A stretch of DNA of 64,000 nucleotides, from positions 50,783,370-50,847,369 of the forward strand of contig CM049307.1 of the NCBI GenBank assembly GCA_026874595.1, given 5' to 3'. Positions 27,401 through 42,400 of this stretch are shown piece by piece. The position numbers and the translations under genes were made by a program. Source of the stretch: Sipunculus nudus (Eukaryota; Annelida; Sipuncula; Golfingiida; Sipunculidae). How positions within the stretch are numbered: position 1 is the stretch's first letter; every line of letters begins with the position of its first letter. A model generated the notes under the pieces. That model was not told where the DNA came from. It did no database searches and was given only the letters and a program-made list of their open reading frames with translations.

Positions 27401-30400
27401 GCCTTTCTAATACCCGCTTCTCCCTCTCTCTCTCTCACTCTCTCTATCTGCAACCCTCTTACTTGGTGTGTTCACTCGCTCACTGGAATTTACAGGTTTT
27501 AATATAGTCTGTGGTTTAGATGAGGTAAGTGCTTTAGGGTATACAGGTAGTGTACAGGTTTGGTGTTTGCAGGAGTTTACCATAATCGGAGGATCAGCAC
27601 ACAATATATCAAAGCAGAAAGAAGGAGGATTCTGGTACATATTGTAGTTGACACCGGTGAACAGGGATGCCTGCGGGCCTACAACAATAAACATGTCACA
27701 TTTGTTTTAGTTTAAATCTAATGAATAAAGGAGATGTGCTGGGTCTCAACCTACTGTGATGGAAAGCAAGAGTTGAACAACCGGAGAGAGCACTAAAATC
27801 AGTAATCATCCATGTCTTGTGAAAAATCTATATTGCATGAATTGAAACAGAATTACATTTCTATGATAGACTCATCTTTTCACCTCACTAAAACCAGAAA
27901 AAAAAGAACAAAAAATATGGAGCAAATCTATTGAGAGTCTGAATGTGTGATTTTTTAAATTTTTTCTTTCTTTAAATAAATTTTAAATTTGGCAAAGTTA
28001 ACTAGTTTAAAATCAGTCAATCAAACAAGCTCCTCATGTTGTGCAGTAAATAGAGATCAATGCAAACAGTGAACACATGAAGCAAAGTGTCAAAGCTGAT
28101 CTGTATTAGTGATTATCAAAAAGCATTAGATACTGTGGTCAGTTTAATCTTTCATGATTTACACTTTTTCAATGTTTAACAAGTATTTATTTTTTTTTGC
28201 CATTCCATGATAAAGTTATCAACACCTTATAGAATACTGTGTGATTCCTGTTGATGACTGATAAATTTTGCCTTCACCTCAGTGCAAATTTGAATATTCT
28301 AAAACACTGGGGTCGCTTCGGTATTCCTTGCTATAAGTGTCCTTAATGCCATATATAAAAATTTTGTGTTTTTTAACAAAAGAAGTATTTAATTTTGTAC
28401 TATGAACAGTAACTTTTATGAAACCTAAATTATATATTTGTCCTTGATATTTATGTCTGTAATGCCCTACAGATCCACAAACAATGTATAGTCAAGAAGA
28501 CTTAACATGGACTGTAATAACAGGGCATCCAGTCTTGCCATCCAATCCAAATTCATCAATTAGAATGTGTGCAAACAGCATAATACGTTCATCTTCAGCA
28601 GTGAAAACTATGGGATAGATCCAGTAGTGGAATACTATGGGATAGATCCAGCACTGAAAAACTATGTGATGTATCCAGCAGTGAAATATAATGGAACAGA
28701 TCCAAGCTAGAGACAGTTTTAAGAAAAAAGCAGGAAAGAAACAGGAGTGCTGGAATTTAATTACCACAACTGCATTGTCAAAGCAGTAGTAATGAGGGCA
28801 CCATTATGTATTGTAGTTCACACCAGAAAACATTAAATAGGAATTCCTTTGTGTCTGTTACAATAAACCAAGGTCTCAAAACTTATTTGAAAAGAATTTA
28901 ATGTGCAGTTTACTTATTATAAGTCACCAAGACCTAAATTTCTGACTTTTTTAAAAGAGGTACTGCATAAACCTTTTGGAAAACAAAACTGGAAGCATCT
29001 ACCTCTATCTACACTTATATCAGACTTATCACCATACATCATAATGGAAGGACAATGGATGGATATCATATCTTCTATAGCTGAGATAAAAACCTTCACT
29101 CCATTGTCTCATTACACTGAGAATGAGATACCAAATAACTACTAACAGAAATTGGTAAACCTGTTTCATAAGTGAGTGACCATACTCCAATAAAGAGAGT
29201 AAAATGTGACAAATTTGTTTATGTGGGAAAGGAAAATAAGAGGACTAGGAACTGAAGCAATAAGGTTCTGCTTAAGTGCTTTAAGACTGGTGTAGTCTGT
29301 ATGCTTTACTGCTGTTGTATGGCAAATACTATGGTTGGCTGCATATTAACGGGGATTTAATTTTCATGATTTTTACCTTTTAAGTATTTTGTGAGGATTC
29401 CATTTTCAAAATCTTACCAAAAAAATATATACATAAAGTATATCCATTATTATATTAATAATTAAACTAACTTGCAAAATCTTACCAATTTGACTAAAAA
29501 CTGTTAGAGAACATAGGGAATGGGAATACCTGTTCAATATTGGCAGATGATACAAAAGATCTGATTTTATTTATAATCTGAATATTTTTTTTGGCTACAT
29601 AAAATGTATTTCCTTTTTATAATATCATTCAGTTCGTTTAACTCTATGGATAAGGTACAAGTGATGCAAGCGAGGCTGTGGTATAAAGGACTGTTCACCT
29701 CTGAATGTGGGGCATATTATTCACAAAGTTTTTATTTTCTCAGTAATCTCCCTTTCACAAATTATGCAAATTTGAAACCCACATGCCAACCACAGTACCT
29801 CATGCCTTTGTTTGGCAGGTGCAGCCATCTGGTGGAAAATTATATGACTAAATTACTCTCATCATACAATCATGCCTAACTGATGAACTGAAATTCAGGT
29901 GGGTGAGTTGTTAATGTCAATTCTGTTTCATTCATGCATAACCTATAGCAGTAACAGATTTAAGCATGTTTTGCAAGTAAGAAAAATATTACCCATGCAA
30001 GTCAATCTTTTATTAACCATGCAAGATTCAGTGCTCCATGCATGCTGCCTGCGGTGAAAATGTTAAAGAATGGAAGCAAAATAGAGCTACATGTTCAAGC
30101 ACCCAATTATGAAAATGACTACATGAATTGTGCATTAAACATCTCAACATGTGATGTCACTTAATAATTTTCTGTAAATATAAAAATATCCATATTAGCT
30201 GCATTTGAATAATCAGATACTTGTATATTCTTTTGGGTATTTTGAGGCACTGTGGGACTCTTCCGAAAAGAAGATTTAATGTTCCATGGTTTTATATTTA
30301 ATGTTTCTAATATTTGAGGTTTCCTGTCTTCTGTGGGTACTCAAGTTTAGTTGTTATAAGTGTAGTCAGCACTCGAACTGGTCATGGTGATATCATGACT

Positions 30401-33400
30401 AGGTTGGATTTGCACCAGCTCCCTCAGCAACGCTCAAGAACTCTCCAGAGTACTTGAGTTGTTCTGTGAGATATAGACTTTAAATCTAATTATTACTAAT
30501 TGGTAGTGAGTCATTTATTTCTTCTGAAAGATTTACAAATATCAGGTCAAATTTTAAAAAGAACTATTTGTGAAAAGCTGTCTCTTTAAAGAATGAAGAT
30601 GCTTGTTTTTGTCTGAAGTTACTTAATTAATCCGTGTGTTAATAAACCTATATAACAATATCTCCAAATTTGATCCAGTTTATGTTCAATCAAACAGTTT
30701 AAGCCCCCATGACACAAAACTATCAGGCAACATTATTATTTGAATAAAGAGCTCGCATCATAAGCTGCAAAGGCTTTGCCGTATCTTTAAAGCTGTGTTT
30801 CCATGTGCATGTATATGGATATATGTGTTTAAAATCACTCCTTCAACTTTGTAACTGTGGTGTTTCCACATGTCCATCAGCATGTATATCTATGTTCATA
30901 TAAGTGTGAAAATAAACAAAGGATCAATGTTCATGCACAGGGCTGTGTGAACACCTGAGGATTCTTGGTAAAATGACATCTCTCCTGCATAATTCTTTTA
31001 AGACAGCAACATCCACATTACAACTGTATATTTCTGCAAGTGCATGCATATAAACACATACAAACACATGGAAACACAACTATTTTTTCATAAATGAACA
31101 AATATCTGCATATATATGTGCATATGGAAACACAGCTTAATATCACAAACATATTTTGTTGACAATCAAGAAATTAAAGAAGAATAATGAAGGAGACTGG
31201 TGGATCAAGTGACAGCTCATGCTGAAAACCATTAGGTTATCTTACACTACAGGAGAAATTTCGAAAATTTTTCAGAATCACTTTATGTACATTTATTTAG
31301 GATAAGTGTGGGTGAGTGATTAATAGACTATTTGGTAACGGGTTTGAGGAACATCATTATCATGTAATGAGGGTCACATATATTGAGGGCCTGGCATACC
31401 ATTATGGGAGGGTCAGAACAGCCTACATCAAAGCAAAACCCTCCAGGAGGGCCATATCCATTGTAGTTTACACCAGTGAACAGCGAGGCTTTCTCCCCTG
31501 TAATAGAAAAAGCAGCAGTGGGCATGCTGGATTTGGTACCCACTTGGAAAAGCAAGGATCTCATCAAATGTTACATATGTATATCAACATGCAGGTATGC
31601 AGGTACACTCTTCACACAGCAGTTATACACTGTACTCGTTCTAAATCTCCTTCGTTTAAACTGCTGCTTTATTAAGCAAGATTTTCCAGGTTTCACTACC
31701 AGGGCTTGCGTATAGAGCATAAAATATCTACAAGGGATATGTCAGTTTAGATGCACACAATCTGCAAAGCAAGGATTTCTCATCTGCAAGATAAAGTTGA
31801 ACATATAGGTATTCAATATCTGGAGAAAATGCTCCGGTAGAGATTTACTTGAAATATAAATGATTTACTGCAGATATACTGGTATTATCTGGAATATGGT
31901 TTGCAGGTATTTGAACACACTTCTGAAAAGCAAAGACAACTCATCTGTTATATAAATATGACTATCAGGGAATGCAGGTTTACGAGCATTATCTGGAGAA
32001 AACACAATAATGGAGATGTTTTTTCCAACAAAAGCAGAGTCTGGTTATAAATGCATAACAAGTGACCAAGGGGTCATGATACTCAGCTGACTAGGAAGAC
32101 ATACACAAAAGAAATTTTATCATCTGGAAGCCAAAGCTTGTTGGTTGTATTAAAATTCAGCTGAAGCATATAAGGTCAGAGGATATGGGTAACTGAGCTG
32201 TAATTTCAGGTTTCCAAGGAGATTTTTTATGGACCTCAAAGGATGTCAAGTTTGAGATTCTTGGTGCAATTGTAACAATATGTGCCCTGTTAACAGGCAC
32301 CCGCATCTTTCAAGGTCTCAAAAATAGAGAAAAATGCATAAACTTTTGAAAGGTGGTGCCACAAGTCTGCAGGAACTGATGAAAAACTCTATGATGAATA
32401 TGCATGCAAAGAATCATGGTGATCAATGCATTTGTTGTATTTGTATAAAATTTTCAATTATTCTGGGGGGGGGGGTACTTCTGAGCCCTATAGCTCAGAA
32501 GATATGGGTAACAGAGACCTAATTTTAGGTTTTAAAGGAGATTTTTCATAGACCTCCGTGGATATAAAGATAGGAGATTCTAGGTCCAATGGTTACAATT
32601 TGTGCCTTGTTAACGAACAGACAGACAGATGGACAAAGAGTGATTGCTATAGCTCAGATGACGTCCATTCAGGTGAGCTAAAAATTGATATGTTCAAGGC
32701 ATTGGAACATACTTCTTGAAAGCAAAGAATTCTCATCTGTAATAAAAAGATAAGCACACTGGAAAACTAGTCTGTTCCACCAGTAGGTGCCCATTGAATT
32801 TAGCTGGTTATTCTCTTATACTTAAATATTTTCACACAGTTTGAACCTGCATCTGATGTGGGACAAAAGGTTTAATATGAGATAAACCTTTCAGTATACA
32901 ATCAAACATTTATATTTTACAACCTTTTGGTTATTCAGATTGTTGGGGCCAAGTGACATGGTGTCTGACATGGGTTGCCAGCCTCACTTTGATGGTCATT
33001 TTTTTAGAATATTTATGGCACTAAACCACCAATCAGCAGCATTAAAATGTAGTTTTTGATCATGTGATCTGTGACCTTCACCTTCCTTCTATGGGGTTGA
33101 TACATAAAAAAGAAGACTGTTTTCTCATGTATTGACTTTCTCGCATTACTAATATATTTTGCAAGCAATTATAGTCTTTGCTTCATTCCAGTTAATTAGT
33201 CTTATGCCTCATTTCTTTACTGTAGCTTATTTTGTTTTAATTAATCTTTCAATATATGATAACACTGTCAATTTTGAATGGGCACTCCACTGTGGAATAG
33301 AGTATAGTTTCAGCACAAATTTCTTTGACCTGAAAAAGAACAACTATAGTCTTTCCATTAAAAATAATTTATTACTTCATACTTATTGCAAATTCATGAT

Positions 33401-36400
33401 TATGGTAGAAATTAAGATTTTTAATACATGAAATCATACACTAAAAAATAAGATATATGTACCAATAAAAGACAGTCATGACCATCACTTTACTGGTTCA
33501 AGATCTGATCTGGCTTGCAGAATTGATAAAAAAAAGACTTTATAGTTCATAAATAACATAAACATTTGATGCATACAGTTGCAAAGTGATCACTAGAAGC
33601 CTCCCCGCTGAGTGATAATGGGGAATCGGCCATGGAATGTACGACCTTGGGAACAAGGTCAAAAATAAATATCAGCTGCTATCTGTGACCTAGGATTAAA
33701 ATTGGGCCCAAATTTCAGCTTTTGAAAATCAGCCATATTGCAGAAAAAAACAGAAAATGGCAGAAGGAAAAAAAAAATTTGAAATTGTTTTGCAGTTTGA
33801 GGGGACCCAGGTAGGTCCACCCACAATAATTTTACTTTAACATAAATATTAATATAGACATAAAACTCCCCAACCCCTAATAAGCCTCCTCAACTGAAAG
33901 GGGGAGGCCTGAAAAGGATTTGGTAAAATATATAATTTCATAAAATAAAAACAATTTTTTTCTGGTATTAAACTGCCTAGGAAGGCTCCACTGCACATAA
34001 ATAATGAAAATACTGGATATGTAACACGAAAATATACAAAGGACAGGTAAAGCTGTCACTGGGTAGGCAACCCTAGGGTGTGTTTCATACCATATTAGGT
34101 TCATCAAAACAATGTAAATCAAAACAGAAGCCTGGAGGATGCTCATATCCATTATACAGAACTCCTGTTAACAAGTCCCCTTGGTCACCTGAAATCAGTG
34201 ATAGCTACTATCAGTGTGTACTTCATCTTATCTAAAATAAAATGTACTTGTCATATAGGAAATTGTCATATTTGACACTGGCAAGTGCAAAATTTATATG
34301 ACACCTCATGAAATACATCTCAGTTCATGAACCTAACTTTGTCTAACCCTGAGGTAGCTATGTTATTTGTGGACTTGCAAACAGTGTAGGACTCCAGTTG
34401 TGGACTTGTGTCCGGACTCCAGTCCACCTTTTTAATAACTCGGACTTGGACCTAGAAGTGAGGGTTCTGGACTTGGACTTGGTACTCGGACTCAGGGGCA
34501 AGGCCTGGAGATATCTGGTTGAGTCCACCTTAAGTCCAGTAGAAAAGAAACTCTGTCACACATTAAATAAAGTTTGTGCATACGGGTAAACTAATAATAG
34601 TATATTAGAAAAATAAGACTATAAATACCTAGTTTTAGCTCTGTTTTAGGGGCTAAATTGTAATTACACATTCAAGTGAAGGGGCTTGTAAACTAACATA
34701 TAATTTGCATGATTGTCTCAAATATCCTTTTTAAATTTATTTTAATAAGGAGATTTGTATAGGACTCAGACTCAGACATGGCCTAAAGTTCTAATTTACT
34801 CAGATTCTTAAAGGTGAATTCAGACTTGAAAAGCAAGGACTAGGACTTGGGACTCTAGTAGCCTGGACTCGGACTTGCACTCAGAGTCAGATGGTTGGAC
34901 TCGACTACATCACTGCTTGCAACTAACAGTTAAAAGGATGACCATGGCTCTTACTCACTGTTTTTTTTAAAGCAAGTTCAAATTGATAAATGATTCCCTA
35001 AGTTGTCTTCATTAAGCCAATATGAAGGGATATAAAGGCCCTGATGTTTTTTTCAATGGGCATAAAATGGCCAGTATCCTGAATCACTTAAAAATTAAAA
35101 CAATTTGCTGCTCTCCTAGCAGACAATCTGAAAACACAATCAGCTTAAGGATTCTGCATGTTACTTGATAATCCTTTACCAGTACTTTTTGAAGTATATA
35201 GCTATTTCTTACAGAATATATGAAGGAAGCTACTACTCTTAATATTAACCATAATGTTTTCATTACCATTAAACTTGTATATATAAAGATTGTCTTTAAA
35301 TCAGTCATTTTAATTAATTACATGTATTTGGTTGGTCATAAAGAATAAAAGATCAATTTACGAAGACCAACAGATGGAGCATGAATAAACAGTAAAAATG
35401 TTAAAGGGACCCTTTCAGTACTGACCATAATCATATTTTCATAAACATCATTTAAATCAACCTACATAATATCATCAGAACATTTTCACAGAATTTTACA
35501 TTCAATACTGGTATAACAGAAATACAAGAATGGTATACATACAAAAGAAATACCTGTATATGATTTCATAAATAACTCATATAAAAGTCATGCATATGTA
35601 AATAAATCTTACCCAGATTATCACTGCCCCTCCACATCATCTCCATGGTTTTATTATACAGTCTCCAGTCCTTGTCCTGATAGTCTAAACGACCAAAGAA
35701 CAGTCCATCAAATCCAAACTGGAAAAGAGAGAGGAATTTTTTATATTCTCTACACTTGAATTATTAATTGTACAATGTAATCACATAAAATAATATTTCA
35801 CACTTCCTTTAATCTGAAGCTTGGTCATAACACAAGAGAACGCCCCCCCCCCCCCCCCAAAAGGCACATTTGTTTGTGAGTGAAACATGACTGTTTGGCA
35901 CAGTCTTCCTATCAAGCCAGCAGAGCACTCACACTGGGTGGGGGCTGACTGTAAAAAATATCACTAGTTCAGCTGAGATTTGAACTCATGCTCTTCTGGC
36001 TTTGAGTCCTGTGCTCTACCATGGAAGCAAGTGTAATTATTCTGTGAACTGATACATTAATGAGTTTTCAAAAGGCAGTTTTACCTCCAGAAAAGGCCAT
36101 ATTTCAAGAAATAGTTGTGATTGTGTGGACAAACCTAAGATAATGATACAAAGATAAACAAGGGACCCATGGGTCACTGTGCTCAGCTGAATTTAACCTT
36201 GAAGGTAAAAATCTAAAATAATATCAAATGGAGATAAAGTGTAAGAGGAAGAGGTAATAAAGGCCATGGTTGGTTTATATAAATGTTTTGTATTGATGAG
36301 CAAGAAATTGTTGCAAATAATATTTTGTGACCTGACCATGTGTTTCCTAATGTTGAAACTGAAGCATGTGAGCAGTTTGAACAAATGATCTGTACTATTA

Positions 36401-39400
36401 CCATGATCATTAGTTGGCTTTTTGATTACCTGTTGACATTTCAGTAGTTTACACATTTGTTAAATTGAATCTATTTTTTTGTATAATATATACATATATA
36501 TGTATTTTTTTAATTTTATAAAATGTATACAGTTGAAATAAAACTAATTAACAACATACATACATGGCAAACAAAGCCTGATCTCCAATTCTGCAGAGGC
36601 AGGAAAATAATGAACAAATGTTTGTATTAGATCCTCGTTTTTTAATTACATCAATTTTTTTTATTATAAGTTTATATTTCTATACATTTCCAATATAACA
36701 TATATATCTGAATATAAAAGTTGATTCATACTTTTCAAATGTATCATCATAAATCTCAATCTTGTCAGATAACACCACATCATACATACAAATGTTTATT
36801 TATGTTTTACCACAAAAATATTTCTTTTAAATCTGTTAAACAATAAATATCTAAAAATAATACTTGATTTAGATGTCACAATTTTAAATTGTGTCTTTAT
36901 TTATCCATAATGTGCTTCATATTTATGAATTTAAGCATACTGTTTGGTTTAATTATATTTGTTAAAATCATTTAAAAAAAATTGATTTCTTTAAAAATGC
37001 TACATTAACACAACATGGCATCTTCTGGGTTACACCACTCTTCAAGGAAGGTTTTTGTATATTCGAGCGGAAACAGCATTACAATTAAGGAGATACAGTG
37101 AAAACAATAACAATTACTGCATAACACTTGGTGGGTTTTGGGGGGGATGGAGTGTGATATGAGAATAACTGTACACCTGTCACAGCAAGGGATCTCCCCC
37201 AGTGACTGTAACAAATCAGAAACCCTGGCATAGCTGACTTCCAGTGACCTGGAGTGGGACCCTGCATCTGTAATTTGTAATCAAAGCAAATGACTACAAT
37301 AGAGCCTCAAGAAAAAAATCAATAACTAGCCTAATTTTTAAGCTTTTATTTTCAAATTTCAGATTTAAACAGATTCAATACTTATGTTTACATGCTGTGA
37401 AAATTATTCATTGGTACTTACAGGAAAAAAAACGTGCCATTGTCAAAGCTGGGCAAAATTTAAGGTACTGATTTTATTTTTATGCTAATAACTTAAAAAA
37501 TTTACAAAATCTAGATCTAATTTTGGTTTAACAATTTAATCTTAATTTAACATAGTTATATACTTGGGAAAACAGACTCTAGTTTCAAAATTTTTCATGT
37601 TAAGTGAACAAATATTTTTCCTGATTTTTTACATAGTCCATTATGTTTTGGCCCACAACTTAAAGAAACTAGAACACAGGTAGTCAACAAGCCACAATGT
37701 GTATCCCCGCGCCAAAATCAGTGTGGAACGGGTGAAGTGAGACATGGATTGAGTGGCAAGGGGAAATAGAGTGAAGTGTGGCATATTAGCATGGATGTCT
37801 GCAGCCGAAATGTGTATGTAGGTTGTGCCACCTACCACAAAATCCAGAAAGCTGTCCAAGATGTATACATGTTCAAAACTTAAGGCAGATAAGTCAAACC
37901 ACTACATGTATATGAGTGCTTTTAGCCCTTGGCAGACAAACAGACAGAAGCTGTGCAAGCATGGTTGCAGGTGGTGCCACCATTCTTTGTGTATGTTATA
38001 AAGCCATCCACGGGCTACTTTGTACAAAATTTTTTTCCTGATCGGTGGAACCGTTCCCAAGATATGTGGGTTTATGTGTGGAAACAGACGCACATATGGA
38101 GGCTGGGCAGAGAGGAAAGGTCAGAGGTCAAAGCCAACAGGTTAGGCACCAGTTCACATGTGACCCGATAATTGGTGTAAGTTTCGGAAATATCCGTCCA
38201 GTAGTCTCAGAGGAGTTCTCCAGAAACGAACGCGGCGGCGGAACCCGGTCAAAAACATAGTATCCGCAAAACTTCGTTTTGGTGGATACAATTATACTTA
38301 ACAGACTTAATTTCTGGCATGTACATAGGAACTATATAGAAGAATATTTATGATACATATGAGGAAAAACAGATGAGTGGTTTTGATATTAGGCAGTTCT
38401 GAAGTGTGAAAATAGGTTTTTAATAAAAAATTGAGGTTTTTCCTTAATTTCTAGTAGGAAGGAAGTTGCAAAGACCCAGTTTTCGGCTTGGTAGGAGATC
38501 TTGGGAACATCTAACATTATGCCAAATTTTTTATTCCTAGGTCTTGCGGTTTCAAAACGTGCCACATCTACAGACGGATGGACGGACAGACGGACGATGG
38601 ACAATAGACCACGACTTTAGCTCAGATGACTTATAGTCAGCTGAGCTAAAAATACTAATATATGTGTCTAGAAAATGAGTTGTTTCCTTAATATTACTTG
38701 TTTAATATTATCATCAGAGGTTAGCCCAGATAGTACATGTTACACCAGGGTAGTCTGCTTACATAATGAAAACTATTGGGACACAAAGATTTCAGGTCAT
38801 TTATTCTTACACAGATCTGACATAATCTTTTAGGCATATATTTTCCAGCAAATTTCAAGATGCAATCATAAAGCCTGTTGAGATGTCAGATCTTAAATTT
38901 TATCTCTAACTCAACTAATATAAACTGCACAGACTCGATTTTGGGAGTAGGGAGTGTGAAAATGTTTTACAAAATCGAACAATTTTACACCTTTCAGTCA
39001 ACTTTGTCATATGTATAAAATTTTCATATCAACCTATGCATATCATTCATTAAGTGTAGCAAATTATGCATCAAATGAAAAATGTCTCTGACCTGTAAAA
39101 ATTGACTTGCAATTGGTAGGGCAGATATTGGCAGTATCATATCAGTCAATCAGAGTTCAAGGCACACTTGAGATTTTTATTGATTTCCATAGAGCTTTGA
39201 TTGTGCCAATCAGGTATTCATGCATAATGGCAAAACAATTAACCTTGACATATTTGTATTGATTATGCACAAATTAACTAACATTTACAACTAAAATAGA
39301 GAGCAAAGATAGAAATACAACTACTGTGTCATATGAAGTGATAACACTCTGCAAATTAACCAGCATCATCAATTAATTTTCTGTCTTATACAGGTCTATG

Positions 39401-42400
39401 AACAATGAATACTAGTTCAGGGGTATTAATTAACTGACACCAATATGGACACAACCATGAGCTTAACTGAATGTTATGTAAATTAACCCAGTCTCAAAGA
39501 GATACTTAACCAGATTTATGGTTAAGGTTTAATGATGTAAAGATGAAAGACCACATTTTCTGAGCAATCATTTCAGATCTGGGGAGATTAACTGGACCAC
39601 ACAGTATGCATCAAGTATCGAAGTGACAAACATCTTACAATAATTACTATGTGTAAAATTGAATTTTTTATGCTTAGATAAAACTAGGTACAGTGAAACC
39701 TAAACAATATGACCACCAATGGGAGCTTATTAAGTGGTCACATATCAGGTTGGTCTTCTAAGTGAAGTCCGATATAAAGAGCAAAAATAAATTGGGACTG
39801 TAAAATTGGTTGCTACCCCTAGGTGGGCTTTGGGGGAGACTTTACTGTATACACAATTTTGATCTTTTGATAAATATTCTGCCAATAATTCAGTTATATA
39901 TATATATATATATATAGTGGGTATTCTAATCAGAACCTCCGACGTATTATTTTCTTTTATTCAAACTTGACTTGAGACAGACTTGGCCTAATTTCGCAAG
40001 TCCTGACCTTTAAGTCCAAGTACAGGTCAAGTATAGGACCAGAGTCAATTTACGAGTCTGAGTCTAAAAAAAAAGGACTTGAGTCCTAGATTACTACATT
40101 AGAGTATGCTTACTTGTGCAAACAATGAAGCTTGCTCCCTTGAATGACCAAAAGGATCTATCTGCCAGCCAATCCTAGGCCTGCCGCATTCACCAAAGTT
40201 CTCTTTCAGAAACATGAATCCTCGAGTATGCTGGTCAATGATGGCATTATAATGAGTGGCCGCCTCGTCGTTCATACACCATCCTCCCAGGATGAACTCA
40301 AGTCGACCTGTATAATACAAGCCATTTATTTTATATACTTTTTCTTTTTTAAAACTAAATGTTATTTAGTTGTAGAGTATGAGCCAAAAGGGATCAACCC
40401 TATAGTCAAGAATCTATTAATCTTTACACATTATATTAGTAACCATAGGAAACATACAAAACAATACCCTATACTAGTTTATACATGTTACAACATCTGT
40501 TCATGATATTCCAAACTAAGGAACCATTCCAAACGTGTTCTATAACATTTGAGAGAGATATATTTTTGTATGTATAACTGTTTGATATAAATTGTGTAGA
40601 AATATAAATACTGGTATAATTTTCAGTCTCTTAAAGTGCTAATTAGAAATTTATCAATTATGATTGGTAATTTTCATGATAAAGATGTTATACTGGTAAT
40701 ACAGTGATAATTATGTCAGATAACCTTCTTTCACCAACTGCTTCACATCCTGACGAGTTTTCTCATCTTGCTGGTTCCACCAACGATAGAAAAATGCTAT
40801 TTCTACATAGATGAAGCGACGATTAGGATCCAGTAACAACTGCTGGATCACACTGTCAAGGATGTACTGGACAGCGGCATGCTGGATCTCATTGTGAGCT
40901 GGATTATATGTAGAAAGACTTGAATAAGACAACATAATAAAAAAATCTCAGGTCTAAGATTATGATCATATGCAAAACCCTTTTAATGTTTTTGTCTTTT
41001 TGCAGGCATTTACCGAACCCCACAGATCCTAACAACTGAACATTCATTGAAACAGCAACTGATAATTTTATTCTGAAGAGTCCAGTCAAAGAATACTGGG
41101 CTGCCCTTTTGTACGTGATGTTTCCAAATTTGCATTATTCACAAAAGTAAAATTATTGTGAAAATTAAAATTTTGTGTATAAGAAGCATCATCATTTAAT
41201 GCAAGATGAAAGGAAAAAGAATAAAGTTGTAAATAACAACAGATCTTGCATGTTACTTGTTACCAAAGATTGGTGTTATAAATTATCTGGTAAAACTGAA
41301 CAATACTTTCTACTTGTTCAACATTTAGTCAGGTCCCCTCCTACTGTCACAAAGTTATGCACACATTATCCAATGAAATTAAATTATAAAACAATGGAAA
41401 TACATAATGTATCTGTTACTGTATCATGCGACAGTGATATGGAACCCTAATGAAACAATGAAAAATTGAAATTTGTGACAAGATATTTTAACCTCCCAAA
41501 TATGAAGCTAACAACAGTATATATGGGAATAATTACTGTTTACACTGAAACATTGGGTGTTTATGAATATCTTTGTTCACTGCAGTAATAGCATTCACCT
41601 ATCATTGAACCCATCAAACCTTTAAAAGAAATAATCATTATAAGCTTCCTTGTACCCTTAATCGGTTTGGGATATTACTGTGAAGCAAAAGATGTACTTC
41701 TGTAGACAAATTTGAGACATGTTTTTACTTCTGCAGATAACTTTGAGACACATTTGTGCTTCTATAGATAACTTTGAGACATTTGAGGAAACTCACTCAC
41801 CTCCATAGTAATACTGATCCACAGTCTTCAACCAGCCAACATCATCGTGAGTGTGGGGAACAAGGTGGACATTCAGCATCCCCTCCTTACCCAAATTACA
41901 GCTCTGAAAATAATAAATTGAGATGGAAATAAAGTGAATTTTGCCCAGGGTTGTAGATGCTGAACGTGTGACTACAGGGGCGGATCCAGGAGTTAGGATA
42001 AAAATTATAATATTTTTCGACATTTGTGAAATTGATAAAGTATGCAGGATTTTTCATGAAGGATAATACAACAATCTTATAAGTAACCTCATTTTTATTT
42101 ACTTAAAGATGATAAACACTTGATATCATTAAGAATTTTCAGTATTATCAGTGTAATTAAGGATCTACATTACTGGCATTAGAAATTTTAGAACATTATC
42201 TATGTATCTATTAAACCATTTGTTTGGTACTTTAACAAGTGTACATATTAACTATCAGATCATTGAGAGCAAATCAATATCACATGATAAACAACAATGG
42301 TCAATGATCAATATTTTATATGGTTAGGTGTGTGTCCTTGAACCAAATTTGTGATACATTATCTGTGCACTAAAAGTGTGTTCATAGTAAAGAAGTCCTA

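Noticed and set aside
27164..27507. Two plus-strand open frames of 110-112 codons rich in S and L
   Set aside because: They translate a CT-rich microsatellite; low-complexity artefacts.
41175..41450. 91-codon plus-strand frame in intron 2
   Set aside because: No similarity, no signal or domain, antisense within an intron; probably chance in AT-rich DNA.
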